Of a stretch of 34,794 bases of DNA, positions 8,173 through 16,332 are shown in pieces. The DNA is from Nitrosopolaris sp035691865 (GTDB taxonomy: Archaea; Thermoproteota; Nitrososphaeria; Nitrososphaerales; Nitrososphaeraceae), in NCBI GenBank assembly GCA_035691865.1, contig DASSIM010000004.1, positions 1 through 34,794 of the forward strand. The letters run 5' to 3'. The notes under the pieces were generated by a model. It saw only the letters and a program-made list of their open reading frames with translations. It was not told the origin of the DNA and ran no database searches. The translations under genes were made by a program, and so were the position numbers. Position 1 is the first letter of the stretch; each line of letters opens with the position of its first letter.

Positions 8173-8870
8173 CCTGGATATCCATATCTCCAGCGTTGGC
8201 ATTGACATATATCAAGTACCTAAATGAGGCAAAGACATTGCAACTCGCTCTAACAAAATGGGCTTTAGATTAAGAAACAAGTGAATTGAAACAGCAGCGG
8301 CGAGAATAAACAGAATGCGGCTCGTAAATGGCATTACATTCCTAAATGCATTCCTAAACGCACAGTAGTTGGTTCGGGTAATTGATTTTTTCGATAAATG
8401 ACGAAAAGATTAGGTAGCCGACCTACAAGTTATCACTCTTTGAGCATTATGGCTTCTTTCAATCCTCGGTTTCTGGCGTGCGAGCTTGTTTCAAAGTGCG
8501 TTCAATACTAATGCAAGCGAACCGCGGTCAAAAGCAAAGGAAAAAGAACAGTTTGATCGAAGATTCCATTAGGTCAATGGAAAGTTACTTCAAAACAGGC
8601 TTCACCAATGTTGATGTTGCTTGTAGGCAGAGATGTAATGGATTTGAGATCTTTCAGTGAAAATGAGCTGCCATCTTTTGCCTCACATTATAAATATCAC
8701 TATATTCGCTCAGACTTTATGTTCGTTCAACATTGATCAGAATATACAGACTTTATGTTCGAATACGGATGAGATGGTTTGCTATGTGACTTTATCGACA
8801 CTCGATTCTGTTATTTCGTACGGGTGGGGCTATCTCCTATTTAATTGCACAATTCATAAATGGCAGTACG
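8173..8870. other. Intergenic stretch without a supported gene
   Basis: Short plus-strand frames at 8478-8660 and 8657-8971 lack motifs, and the second overlaps the start of the membrane-protein gene. A 15-bp direct repeat, cagactttatgttcg (near 8711 and 8749), and a 12-bp near-tandem repeat attcctaaatgc/attcctaaacgc (near 8338) are the only structure seen. Confidence 0.4.
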
Positions 8871-9617
8871 ATGGGAATACGTATCGTAAAAATGAAGGCA
8901 AATATTGGCGTAAATTATGCAGCTGCCACTACAACTTTAATTACGGGACTACTACAGCTCGTTCTTTCTAGCACAATAACAGCCCTAGAAAAAGGTAATC
9001 CCAGTCTTCAAATATTTTTCATAGGGATCGGAGTTCTCCAATTATTCTGGACTATCAGTATAATCAGAAAATGGGGTAGGCTTTTTTATTCCTTGGCTAC
9101 TGGCCTCAACGTAGCGCTGATCTTTCTGTGGGTGCTATTGCGGTTGCCGCAAAGCTTCATAGGATCTCCTTTGCCAATAGACTCGCTGAGTCTTGCAATT
9201 CAAGCATTGCAGATTATCTTTTTTGCGTTATGCACAATAATCCTGGCAACAGTAGAGGATCGTAAACTGAATACTCCGGAATCGGCGACGCCCTCATTCA
9301 AAACAAATATAATGGATGGTCCCCCTAATGCGGGCAAGTTAACTTCTTTGGCTAGTAGAAGAGTAGTGTTAGGAATCGGCGCCGTAATCCTGGTCATCGG
9401 GATTGCTGGAATAACCTACACGATGCAGCAAGTAGTGCAACAATATGAAATAAAAAAAACATCGACGCCCCCTTATACATCTGAACCACCAGTCCAGACC
9501 TCATCTTCTGTTTATATCGAAATAGGCTTCATCATAATCTTCATTGCGGGTCTGACCATCATGTCCTACGGAGCTACCCTTAAAGGTCGATTGTCAAGAC
9601 AACAAATAGGTCGATGA
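8871..9617 (+). CDS. Multi-pass membrane protein of unknown function
   Basis: 248 residues from the ATG at 8871; an ATG at 8892 is an equally good start. Hydropathy by eye gives four closely spaced helices in the first half (ITGLLQLVLSSTITAL; LQIFFIGIGVLQLFWTISII; LFYSLATGLNVALIFLWVLL; ALQIIFFALCTIILATV). A hydrophilic loop of about 40 residues follows (including PESATPSFKTN), then a fifth helix (VVLGIGAVILVIGIAGITYTM), a Pro/Thr-rich loop and a sixth (IGFIIIFIAGLTIMSYGA) before a basic tail. No transporter or enzyme motif. It may be two fused modules of four and two helices. Membrane location confident, function not. Confidence 0.7.
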   Translation: MGIRIVKMKANIGVNYAAATTTLITGLLQLVLSSTITALEKGNPSLQIFFIGIGVLQLFWTISIIRKWGRLFYSLATGLNVALIFLWVLLRLPQSFIGSPLPIDSLSLAIQALQIIFFALCTIILATVEDRKLNTPESATPSFKTNIMDGPPNAGKLTSLASRRVVLGIGAVILVIGIAGITYTMQQVVQQYEIKKTSTPPYTSEPPVQTSSSVYIEIGFIIIFIAGLTIMSYGATLKGRLSRQQIGR

Positions 9618-9940
9618 TTGGACTTGGCGGTATGACTGAGACTAAGTAAATCGTAAATAGTCTGAAACCAACCGATGAGAACGACAAGATCTTGTTCTTC
9701 TAGAACATATGTCGATTCCCTCTTTAATTCTGCTACCTTCTGCAACGCATGTACAGTTACGCCAAAACTGCGATCCTCCTTGGAGTTGGCTACGTTAATA
9801 GGATAAACATGAATGTTTAACACTAATCATAGTTTGAGTAAAATTAATAAAATGGTAAATTCTAGTCTAGATTGTTCGCCGAATATGTAAATTAAACCTG
9901 AAAGTTCACTTTTCTTTGGAATTATTTCGAAAATATCTTA

Positions 9941-10270
9941 TTAGTAACCTTTTTCTTGTCTTTCCTTGTTTATTTGATTTTTCTTCAAATATTCATCTAG
10001 AATTTGCGTTGGTGTCATGCCAAGTTCGATTGATGCTTGAACAAGGAAATGCCACAGATCTATCACTTCTTCTCTTGCCCGAGCCTTATCAAATTTGGTA
10101 GGCTTCTTCCACCATTTCCAGTTGGTAAGTCTTTGAAGCTCTATAGCCTCGTGAACCATTGCAGTTGCAAGGAGAGATATTCGTTCCTCTTTGACCCGTG
10201 GATAGCGCCTTGAAGCGGTAATTTGCGCCAATTCTTTTTGAAGGTTAAAAATAATCTCAAGTGCATCCAT
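9941..10270 (-). CDS. Dimeric dUTPase / MazG-like NTP pyrophosphohydrolase
   Basis: 109-residue all-alpha protein of the dimeric dUTPase/MazG superfamily, which cleaves dUTP or related NTPs to the monophosphate and pyrophosphate, keeping uracil out of DNA. The Mg2+-binding E-x-x-E...E-x-x-D signature is intact: HEAIELQ (Glu41, Glu44) and EEVIDLWHFL (Glu68, Asp71). The aromatic stretch WKWWKKP between them is typical of base-recognition segments in the dUTPase branch. The C-terminal helix TPTQILDEYLKKNQINKERQ closes the fold. Single-domain length is normal. Stands alone with roughly 320 bp upstream of the membrane gene's end. Substrate preference within the superfamily is not certain. Confidence 0.85.
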   Translation of the reverse strand: MDALEIIFNLQKELAQITASRRYPRVKEERISLLATAMVHEAIELQRLTNWKWWKKPTKFDKARAREEVIDLWHFLVQASIELGMTPTQILDEYLKKNQINKERQEKGY

Positions 10271-10657
10271 ATCTTGTTATATCACTGACTTGAGTAATAA
10301 CGTTAAGAAGATATATTCGGACTTGATACCTAGTCTTCTAATCACTGTCAAGTCTTATCGTTAGGGCTTAAATTCATTTTCGTATTTTCCTACGAGGGGG
10401 GGAAAAATAATTCTCTACATATCACGCCAACACATGCGTGACATCCAACGTCTTGGTGTTTCCTTTTTGTCACGCAACCCACTGAAAGCTTCTACCGTGA
10501 GAATGAGTTCGGTCAAGCCAACACCCATCATCTGGACTGCAATATATCTCCTATTGATCGTAGTGGTGCAATTCTCCAGCAGCCTATGCCATGCAATGTC
10601 AGAGCATTCATGTAAATCAGAGATCCAGCAGACGCCGATCAAGTTCTAAGTTGTTTC
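10271..10657. other. Intergenic stretch, no supported gene
   Basis: Two opposing frames (10434-10649 plus, 10415-10642 minus) fill most of it, but neither shows a motif and both appear to be by-products of the other. A run of seven G follows position 10395. Confidence 0.35.
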
Positions 10658-11638
10658 TTACTGCCAGACTCCCCTAGTGGCCCACTGGTATATTGTTTTA
10701 TCATCGGGCCTGGACCTGGGAGGATCGGATTCAGTGCCAATTGGTTTTTTTTCGTCTCTCGGTAGGTTTAGATATTCCCTCGGCATTTTCATCCTTAGCC
10801 GCTTTCGCAATTTTAGAAAGGTGTCAATATCTCCATGGATTATCATTCTATATTGCATAAAAAGTTCCTTCAGAATCCAGTCATCGTTGACACTATTTAC
10901 TATATCATCAAAATTTACTAATGTAGACTTCATCACAGCAACTGATTTTCGAAGAGCTTTGTCGATCAAATAAAGTTCCTTTTCATGCGACATGTCCTTT
11001 GATGGACATTTTCCATTTCGGTCATTAAGGTCATTGCTTCTGGCTCTGGAAGCCTTTACAATATTTCTGATCTCCACCTTACTCAATGGATTTTTAATCA
11101 CAAAATCAGCGAATTCTTGCATATCACTAGTGTCTAGAGGTAGCATCTCTAATGCGGCACTCGGACTTATTCGCTGGCGAATAATTTCGTTACGGATGTT
11201 TTGGGGAAGACGTAGGAGCTGTATTCTCTTCGTAACATACTCCTGGCTCCTCCCAATACGCGCTGCCAATTGCGTTATTCCTCCCCAGCCTCGACCTTCA
11301 ACGTATTGATTAAATGCAATAGCTTCTTCAATAGGATTCATCGTCTTGTGATGGACGTTTTCAACAAGACCTAATTCATAAGCCTCTTTATCTGATAAAT
11401 CAATTATATGAGAAGATATCTTTCTCAATTTTAGCAGCTTGGATGCGGCAAGTCTGCGATTGCCCGCAACCACTTCGTACTCGTGTTGCATTGGTCTTAC
11501 AAGTATAGGCTGCAATAACCCATGCTCTTTAATGGAAGAAGCCAAATCGTCCAGATCATCCAAATCCATACGGAATTGATATGGAGAATGACGAATCTTG
11601 CCGATGTTAATTGCTTGTAAGATACCGAGATAGCTCAT
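10658..11638 (-). CDS. ParB/Spo0J-like DNA-binding protein
   Basis: ParB-family protein; bacterial members bind centromere-like parS sites and act as CTP-dependent clamps. Chosen start ATG 11638, where homology begins (MSYLGILQAINIGKI); the frame extends upstream to 11695. From that start: ParB N-terminal domain about 10-100 with ASSIKEHGLLQPILVRP, the CTP/DNA motif EVVAGNRRLAA, and LVENVHHKTMNPIEEA. A KorB-type helix-turn-helix follows at about 118-145 (ITQLAARIGRSQEYVTKRIQ). The C-terminal half is basic and helical without a recognisable dimerisation domain. No ParA gene is within the window, so it may be a gene regulator or nucleoid protein rather than a partition protein. Confidence 0.87.
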   Translation of the reverse strand: MSYLGILQAINIGKIRHSPYQFRMDLDDLDDLASSIKEHGLLQPILVRPMQHEYEVVAGNRRLAASKLLKLRKISSHIIDLSDKEAYELGLVENVHHKTMNPIEEAIAFNQYVEGRGWGGITQLAARIGRSQEYVTKRIQLLRLPQNIRNEIIRQRISPSAALEMLPLDTSDMQEFADFVIKNPLSKVEIRNIVKASRARSNDLNDRNGKCPSKDMSHEKELYLIDKALRKSVAVMKSTLVNFDDIVNSVNDDWILKELFMQYRMIIHGDIDTFLKLRKRLRMKMPREYLNLPRDEKKPIGTESDPPRSRPDDKTIYQWATRGVWQ

Positions 11639-12204
11639 CCTAGCATTTTGTCTTAATCTGCGATGTAATATGTGTGTATATGATAGACTTATCATTTCGC
11701 AAGGCTATACACATCGTTACGCTGAGCAAACGAGGAGAACTGGTGAACCAACTTTGCTTTTCCTACTCTACGAGCCGTATTTTATACCGTTCACGAGTTT
11801 TCGCGTGCGAGCAGCCAACCCGTGAGTATGAGCTACACGATATTATTTTCAATTCCAACGACTGATCGTGTTGAAATCAGCTTAAATGAGACCACTTTAT
11901 CTTCGCAAAATCTGTCCATGGGCTGACTTGATATACTTTTCTTCGCTGCTGAGGTAGAATACAATGCCTAGAATCTGAAGAAATATAGTGACATCAGCAA
12001 TAAGGAGGTTAAGAAAATAACTTATGGAGAAGCAAATCTTGATTAATCAAACTGATTTGTTCGTTGGTTAAAAACACGACTGCAAAACCGCTGACAATAT
12101 ATCTTTTAATTAAATGCTCTTCGTACTTAAACTATCTACCTAGTCCGTTTTTGTCGTCTTTTTCACTTTAAATGACTCAGAAATTCTAACTGAACGTGTT
12201 AACA
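11639..12204. other. Intergenic stretch upstream of parB-like gene
   Basis: No supported gene. A near-perfect Shine-Dalgarno sequence AAGGAGGTT (12002-12010) precedes a 15-codon frame beginning ATG at 12024, but at 14 nt the spacing is too wide and the peptide has no feature, so I do not call it. Confidence 0.4.
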
Positions 12205-13137
12205 TTATTTTTCTAGCAGAAGGCACAGACATACGCCACTATGCAAATAAGAAGGTGTTTCTGAATTACCAATTGGCTGCAATTTGTTTACAATATTCTT
12301 AAGCTTGCAACTTTTCCATTTGCCGTCTATGTAGATATAGAATTCCTTTCTTTTTACTTGGAAGCGTCTTATCAATTTGGAGATTGTAACAGAGTTATAA
12401 ATTCTGTGCTCTTTATGGTTCCCCCCAATACTTCTGTCGATGTAAGGTACTGTTAGAACGACTCTGCCTCCTTTCTTTAAAATACGGAAAATCTCTGAAA
12501 GTGCCTTTACGTCACCCATCATGTCGTACTCCCCCACAACATAATGCCTTGACTGAATTCCAATATGCTCGACTGTGCTGATACAAGTTATTTTATCAAA
12601 GACCTCATCACGAAACCCCATGAACCTAGCATCCATTCTTATAAATGGAAGACGGGTCTCGCCCTCTTCTTCGAGTGCCTCCGGCAGCCGTTCGGCGATG
12701 TCGATGCCTAACACCTCCCATTTCTTAGTGTTCCCGCATTTACTGAGTGCCTTTGTCAGAGTAGACTGTTCTGTTCCAACATCGAGTATCTTCATTTGAC
12801 TTCTAGACGGGCCTAAATTTCTCGCGAGAAAACCATACTCAACTAACCTCTCTGATAGTACGCCGGCAAGTAGCCCATCCAGATCTAATCTTGCGATGGT
12901 TCTTCGAGTTCTGTTAAGAGAAGAATGTTCTGATGTTAAACAGTATACTGGAATATTAAGTCCTGTTCGCAAGTTCTTGCGGTGCCTTTCAACACGAATT
13001 GATTTTTTTTGTTGAAGATAAGCGATTGTCTTTGTTATATCAGCCATTTTCGCATTTTCTATTTGGTCATAAAGTGCATATGCATCTGCAAAAACATTTT
13101 TTTTTAAAACAGAAATTATTTCATCTACGTAATTCAA
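12205..13137 (-). CDS. SAM-dependent methyltransferase with N-terminal winged-helix-like domain
   Basis: 310 residues. The first 70 look like a winged helix (VLKKNVFADAYALYDQIEN, ITKTIAYLQQKKSIRVERHR), as in archaeal genes in which a small HTH precedes an enzyme. From about 110 there is a class I Rossmann methyltransferase: motif I KILDVGTEQSTLT (117-128, with Gly-Thr-Glu in place of the usual G-x-G), acidic loop GIDIA (144-148), FDKITCISTVEHIG, and FRILKKGGRVVLTVPY, the Methyltransf_11 post-motif. Substrate unknown; small-molecule or lipid methylation is as likely as nucleic acid. The terminal LHSGVCLCLLLEK has two closely spaced Cys. No operon partner; flanks are more than 200 bp. Confidence 0.85.
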   Translation of the reverse strand: MNYVDEIISVLKKNVFADAYALYDQIENAKMADITKTIAYLQQKKSIRVERHRKNLRTGLNIPVYCLTSEHSSLNRTRRTIARLDLDGLLAGVLSERLVEYGFLARNLGPSRSQMKILDVGTEQSTLTKALSKCGNTKKWEVLGIDIAERLPEALEEEGETRLPFIRMDARFMGFRDEVFDKITCISTVEHIGIQSRHYVVGEYDMMGDVKALSEIFRILKKGGRVVLTVPYIDRSIGGNHKEHRIYNSVTISKLIRRFQVKRKEFYIYIDGKWKSCKLKNIVNKLQPIGNSETPSYLHSGVCLCLLLEK

Positions 13138-13359
13138 CTACAGAAATAATCTACTCAGAAGAGCTATTCGAATATTATGATCACAAGAAAAGAATGTAGC
13201 GCAAATTGGTATCCGGTACAAGGTCCTAAACCATCAGAACTCACATGGATTCGAGTATAACCCTCGTATTGCAGACAGTTGGGTTGCCTGACCGTGCAAG
13301 GTTATTTCGATTCTGATTCTTAGCCGTTCCTAGTTCAACTTCCGCTGCCACCGTAGGTG

Positions 13360-14937
13360 TCAGCTTTTTTTAACTTGCCTTACATCAATTGGTTGAACCC
13401 ACTCTGACACATCGGCACCTGTGACTGTATCCAAGTCACTTGGAATCAAATAAACTACATTGTGTCTCGGAGGAGTCAGCTTTTGTGTTTTTAGACTTAC
13501 CCCTACAAATACAGCAAGTGACACTAGTGGCGGAATCATTGTATCCAAACCAAGGTAAGCTGCGTATGGACTGCTAGTGGGAGCAGTACTTATCAAGAAG
13601 TAGAATATCATTCTCAGAGCCGAGCCAACGGCAATTGAGGCTATTGCGCCAGCAGCAGTAGATTTTTTCCAGTATGTTCCGAAAACCAATGGCACGAGAC
13701 AACCGGCCAGTACAATGTCAAATGCAAGTACCAGGTATCCCCCTGGTCGTGGAATAATAGCTCCAAGTGCAAATGCAGTGAAGAACATTGGTATAACAAA
13801 GAGCCTTGTAGCTATCAACAACTGCCTGTCAGAAAGACCAGGCCGCTTAAGGATATGCTTAATAATATTTCGTTGAAGCATGTTTCTAGACAAAACACTA
13901 GCAATAGCCAGAGTGCCACCATTTGCAGTGGACATGCCGCAACTAACAACGCTCACCAGCATCATAATACCTATTATCGCAGGAGTGTGGGTTATCGCGA
14001 CTATCGGGAAAAGTGTGTATGGATCACTGATTTTGGGTTCTAGTGTATGCCCTATAATGCCAATCATCGTGACTGGAATCATTATTAATAAAGTCAGCCC
14101 GGCTGCCATGTAGCAACCCTTTTGGGCAGTTCGTCCGCCGTCCGCCGCAAATACTCTCTCCATAAAGTCCAGTGCAACAATATCACCAATACCCAGAGAA
14201 ATAATTGTAGCCCAATTGGGCAGTGCCCCACTCGCCGGGTTCGTCACAGCTAATAAACCAGACATGTCCATGAAGTTTCCGGGCACATTCGCGATTATGG
14301 TTTGCAGACCCCCCGGAATTGGGGACCACGGACCGATGAAAAAAATAAAACCTAGCCAGAATCCGGCTACTGCCAGATAGATATGGAATATATCCGTGTA
14401 GGCACAAGAGAACAGACCACCGAAATATGTGTACAATAAAACAATGGCGGTAGAAATTAACATTGCATATATTAGTGGTATTCCTATTACTACTGAAAGA
14501 ATATAACCGCTCGCAGCAAGATTCCCTGCGACCAGAACAATGAAACTTATAGACATTAGTGTTCCAGACATTATTTCCGTAACGTTCCCATACCTTCTAA
14601 AATAAAAATCCGCCAGCGTGATCATATTCATTCGGTTAAATATTTTACCAAAAAAAGCTCCTACTAAGACTAGACAGATCGCTAATCCTAGATCGAGTGT
14701 GCCTCCTGCCCAAAATCCCCCAGTAAACGTCGCGGACACATTTCCTAATGATGCATTCCCATCTACTGCTTCCGAAACAAGCATGGTTCCTATGAAAAAT
14801 AACGGCAAACTCTTACCGGCTACGATATACCGCTTGCTACTTTTCTTGACAAGCTTACCAGCTAGGATGCCTATAACAGCAGTTGCAGCTACAAAGCCCA
14901 TAACAACTATCGGATACGCAATAGGAATACTAGTCAC
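13360..14937 (-). CDS. Sodium:solute symporter (SSS family), urea/polyamine-type candidate
   Basis: 525-residue LeuT-fold symporter of the SSS family, which drives uptake of small solutes (urea, proline, pantothenate, polyamines) with Na+. About 13 hydrophobic helices can be counted. Family blocks include SKRYIVAGKSLPLFFIG (34-50), DGNASLGNVSATF (59-71) in helix 1, TLADFYFRRYG, YTYFGGLFSCAYTDIFH (the conserved G-G-x-x-A-x-x-T-D), and the Na+-site region VVSCGMSTANGGTLAIASV. The cytoplasmic tail is short (about 50 residues). Substrate is not readable from sequence. The pairing with the ureohydrolase operon 1.4 kb away on the other strand makes urea, agmatine or guanidino compounds reasonable guesses. 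Start ATG 14937. Confidence 0.88.
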   Translation of the reverse strand: MTSIPIAYPIVVMGFVAATAVIGILAGKLVKKSSKRYIVAGKSLPLFFIGTMLVSEAVDGNASLGNVSATFTGGFWAGGTLDLGLAICLVLVGAFFGKIFNRMNMITLADFYFRRYGNVTEIMSGTLMSISFIVLVAGNLAASGYILSVVIGIPLIYAMLISTAIVLLYTYFGGLFSCAYTDIFHIYLAVAGFWLGFIFFIGPWSPIPGGLQTIIANVPGNFMDMSGLLAVTNPASGALPNWATIISLGIGDIVALDFMERVFAADGGRTAQKGCYMAAGLTLLIMIPVTMIGIIGHTLEPKISDPYTLFPIVAITHTPAIIGIMMLVSVVSCGMSTANGGTLAIASVLSRNMLQRNIIKHILKRPGLSDRQLLIATRLFVIPMFFTAFALGAIIPRPGGYLVLAFDIVLAGCLVPLVFGTYWKKSTAAGAIASIAVGSALRMIFYFLISTAPTSSPYAAYLGLDTMIPPLVSLAVFVGVSLKTQKLTPPRHNVVYLIPSDLDTVTGADVSEWVQPIDVRQVKKS

Positions 14938-15155
14938 GACAAGCCGTATAGTTAATGCTTAATTATATAAGGATGATGTCACTCGCTGCCTTATCAATTA
15001 GATTTACTCAAAGCAATACCGAGAGCTGTCTCACCATGTGGAACGTTTCTACGAATTGATCATGATGACGAATAAACAGGGCATGATTTATTGGCGCCTG
15101 TCCCAATAAATCTATGGTTTGATAGTCAGTAGACTTCTTAGAGGTTCTCGAATGT

Positions 15156-15341
15156 TTAGATTCGATGGTCTCGTGCCATGTGCAACCTAAAGGCGGACTC
15201 GCTATCCCACTCCTCGTCACATGTTAAGCATAAATAAGTTGTATTTTTATTATGCATTTCGTCTGCATGTCTCAAGAGTTCGTCTCGATCTTTGAACGAA
15301 CTCCCACAACTTCCACATCCATATTTTCTTTTGCTGAACAA
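15156..15341 (-). CDS. Small protein with two C2H2 zinc fingers
   Basis: 61 residues, nearly all of it two zinc fingers. Finger 1 uses Cys9, Cys12, His25, His30 (CGSC...LLRHADEMH); finger 2 uses Cys38, Cys41, His54, His59 (CLTC...FRLHMARDH), both with the hydrophobic spacing of classical C2H2 fingers. Tandem fingers suggest DNA or RNA binding, perhaps as a transcription regulator. Small C2H2 proteins are recurrent in this archaeal group. It sits between the symporter and the TPR gene, all on the minus strand but with gaps of 110-220 bp. A relative is encoded at 27392. Confidence 0.85.
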   Translation of the reverse strand: MFSKRKYGCGSCGSSFKDRDELLRHADEMHNKNTTYLCLTCDEEWDSESAFRLHMARDHRI

Positions 15342-15450
15342 TTCTACCCTTGATTTAGTTGGATTTTTTTATTTAACAATTACTCATTCTGGCAATTATG
15401 GCGGGCCTCGGGTTTAGACGTCACCCATGACGATGATGATACTCCATAAT

Positions 15451-15963
15451 TTACCTTATTTTCTTCAACTTTGTGTAAAGAAGGGGATCTAATTTTCTTG
15501 CTTTGTCAAAGCAATCTTGTGATCTCTTGAGTTCTCCGAGCATAGATAACGCCCTACCCTTGTTGTACCACGCTTTGGCATAATTTTCTCTACATTCTAT
15601 AGCCGTGTCAAAACATTCGATTGCTTCTTTCACCCGATTAGACCTAATAAGGCTCAATCCTTTGTTATGCCATGTGATGGCGTTTTTTGGATCGATTTCG
15701 ATTGCCTTTGAAAAAGATGCGAGCGCTTCTTCTGTTTTCCCTTGCTTATCTAAAATCAACCCTCTGTCCCCCCATGCAAAGTCATTTTTAGGATTTATGC
15801 CAATGGCCTTGTCAAAACATTCAATCGCTTTTTCTAGATTGTTTGAATTAGCCATGTCCTCACCATATTTTACATACTCGTCAGACGCCTCTTTCCTGCT
15901 AGCCACCTTGTGTTTTATTGTCCTGTCGTCTTGTTTTTTCTTTGAAAACCAACCAAATACCAT
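15451..15963 (-). CDS. TPR-repeat protein
   Basis: 170-residue protein with a basic N-terminus (MVFGWFSKKKQDD) followed by four tetratricopeptide repeats at about 26-59, 60-93, 94-127 and 128-161. They are recognisable by the repeated pattern A/W-x-x-x-G...A-x-x-x-F-x-x-A-x-x-x-x-P (AIECFDKAIGINPKN; ALASFSKAIEIDPKN; AIECFDTAIECREN; CFDKARKLDPL). TPR arrays form a superhelix that binds peptides and scaffolds complexes. No enzymatic domain, no signal peptide; the N-terminal WFSKKK could be a membrane-proximal basic patch. It ends at TAA 15451. The 46-aa membrane protein starts 181 bp upstream on the same strand and the two could be cotranscribed. Partner unknown. Confidence 0.9.
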   Translation of the reverse strand: MVFGWFSKKKQDDRTIKHKVASRKEASDEYVKYGEDMANSNNLEKAIECFDKAIGINPKNDFAWGDRGLILDKQGKTEEALASFSKAIEIDPKNAITWHNKGLSLIRSNRVKEAIECFDTAIECRENYAKAWYNKGRALSMLGELKRSQDCFDKARKLDPLLYTKLKKIR

Positions 15964-16003
15964 AGATTTAAGTCACTTGCTAAAATCAATGCAACAAACT
16001 ATC

Positions 16004-16144
16004 TCATTTCCGAGGTTCTCGATCTTCCTTATACAACTGATCATCCTTTTTGTCTCCCTTTAATCCAATCGTGCCAAGGTACAATAACACGCCACTTGCA
16101 ACTAAAATGGCAGCAAATATACCATATACAACAGAAATATCCAC
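16004..16144 (-). CDS. 46-aa single-pass membrane protein (GTG start)
   Basis: Translating the reverse strand from GTG at 16144 gives a 46-residue protein: one hydrophobic helix (VVYGIFAAILVASGVLLYLG, residues 5-24) followed by a highly charged tail (KGDKKDD, KEDREPRK). A TTTAAATAA box on the minus strand (16173-16165) is centred about 26 nt upstream of the GTG, the exact spacing for a leaderless archaeal transcript. That promoter fit and the clean helix-plus-charged-tail layout are the evidence. Role unknown; likely N-out/C-in, with the charged tail in the cytoplasm. Confidence 0.65.
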   Translation of the reverse strand: MDISVVYGIFAAILVASGVLLYLGTIGLKGDKKDDQLYKEDREPRK

Positions 16145-16164
16145 GTTTTTCCGTCTTTTGTTAG

Positions 16165-16173
16165 TTATTTAAA
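16165..16173 (-). promoter_or_regulatory. TATA box for the 46-aa membrane protein gene
   Basis: TTTAAATAA on the minus strand, centred 25-26 nt upstream of the GTG start at 16144, predicting a leaderless mRNA. Confidence 0.5.
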
Positions 16174-16332
16174 TTTTTAATGACATATATGACGAAAAGT
16201 ACAATTACCCGGTTGACAGGGATTTATGTCAAATTTCCATGGTGGCCGTTCAACTGACGTTAAATCAGACGTGCCCTCTTTCGATCAATATGCTTAAGAA
16301 ATAGTTATCAATTATAAAATAGCGATTAAGAC

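Noticed and set aside
9566..9823. 85-aa minus frame overlapping the end of the membrane-protein gene
   Set aside because: It overlaps a better-supported gene, and has no motif.
10415..10649. Opposing frames that looked like a possible transposase fragment
   Set aside because: No catalytic motif, terminal repeats or target duplication could be seen.
12002..12071. Strong Shine-Dalgarno followed by a 15-codon frame
   Set aside because: Spacing of 14 nt is too long and the peptide is featureless; likely coincidence.
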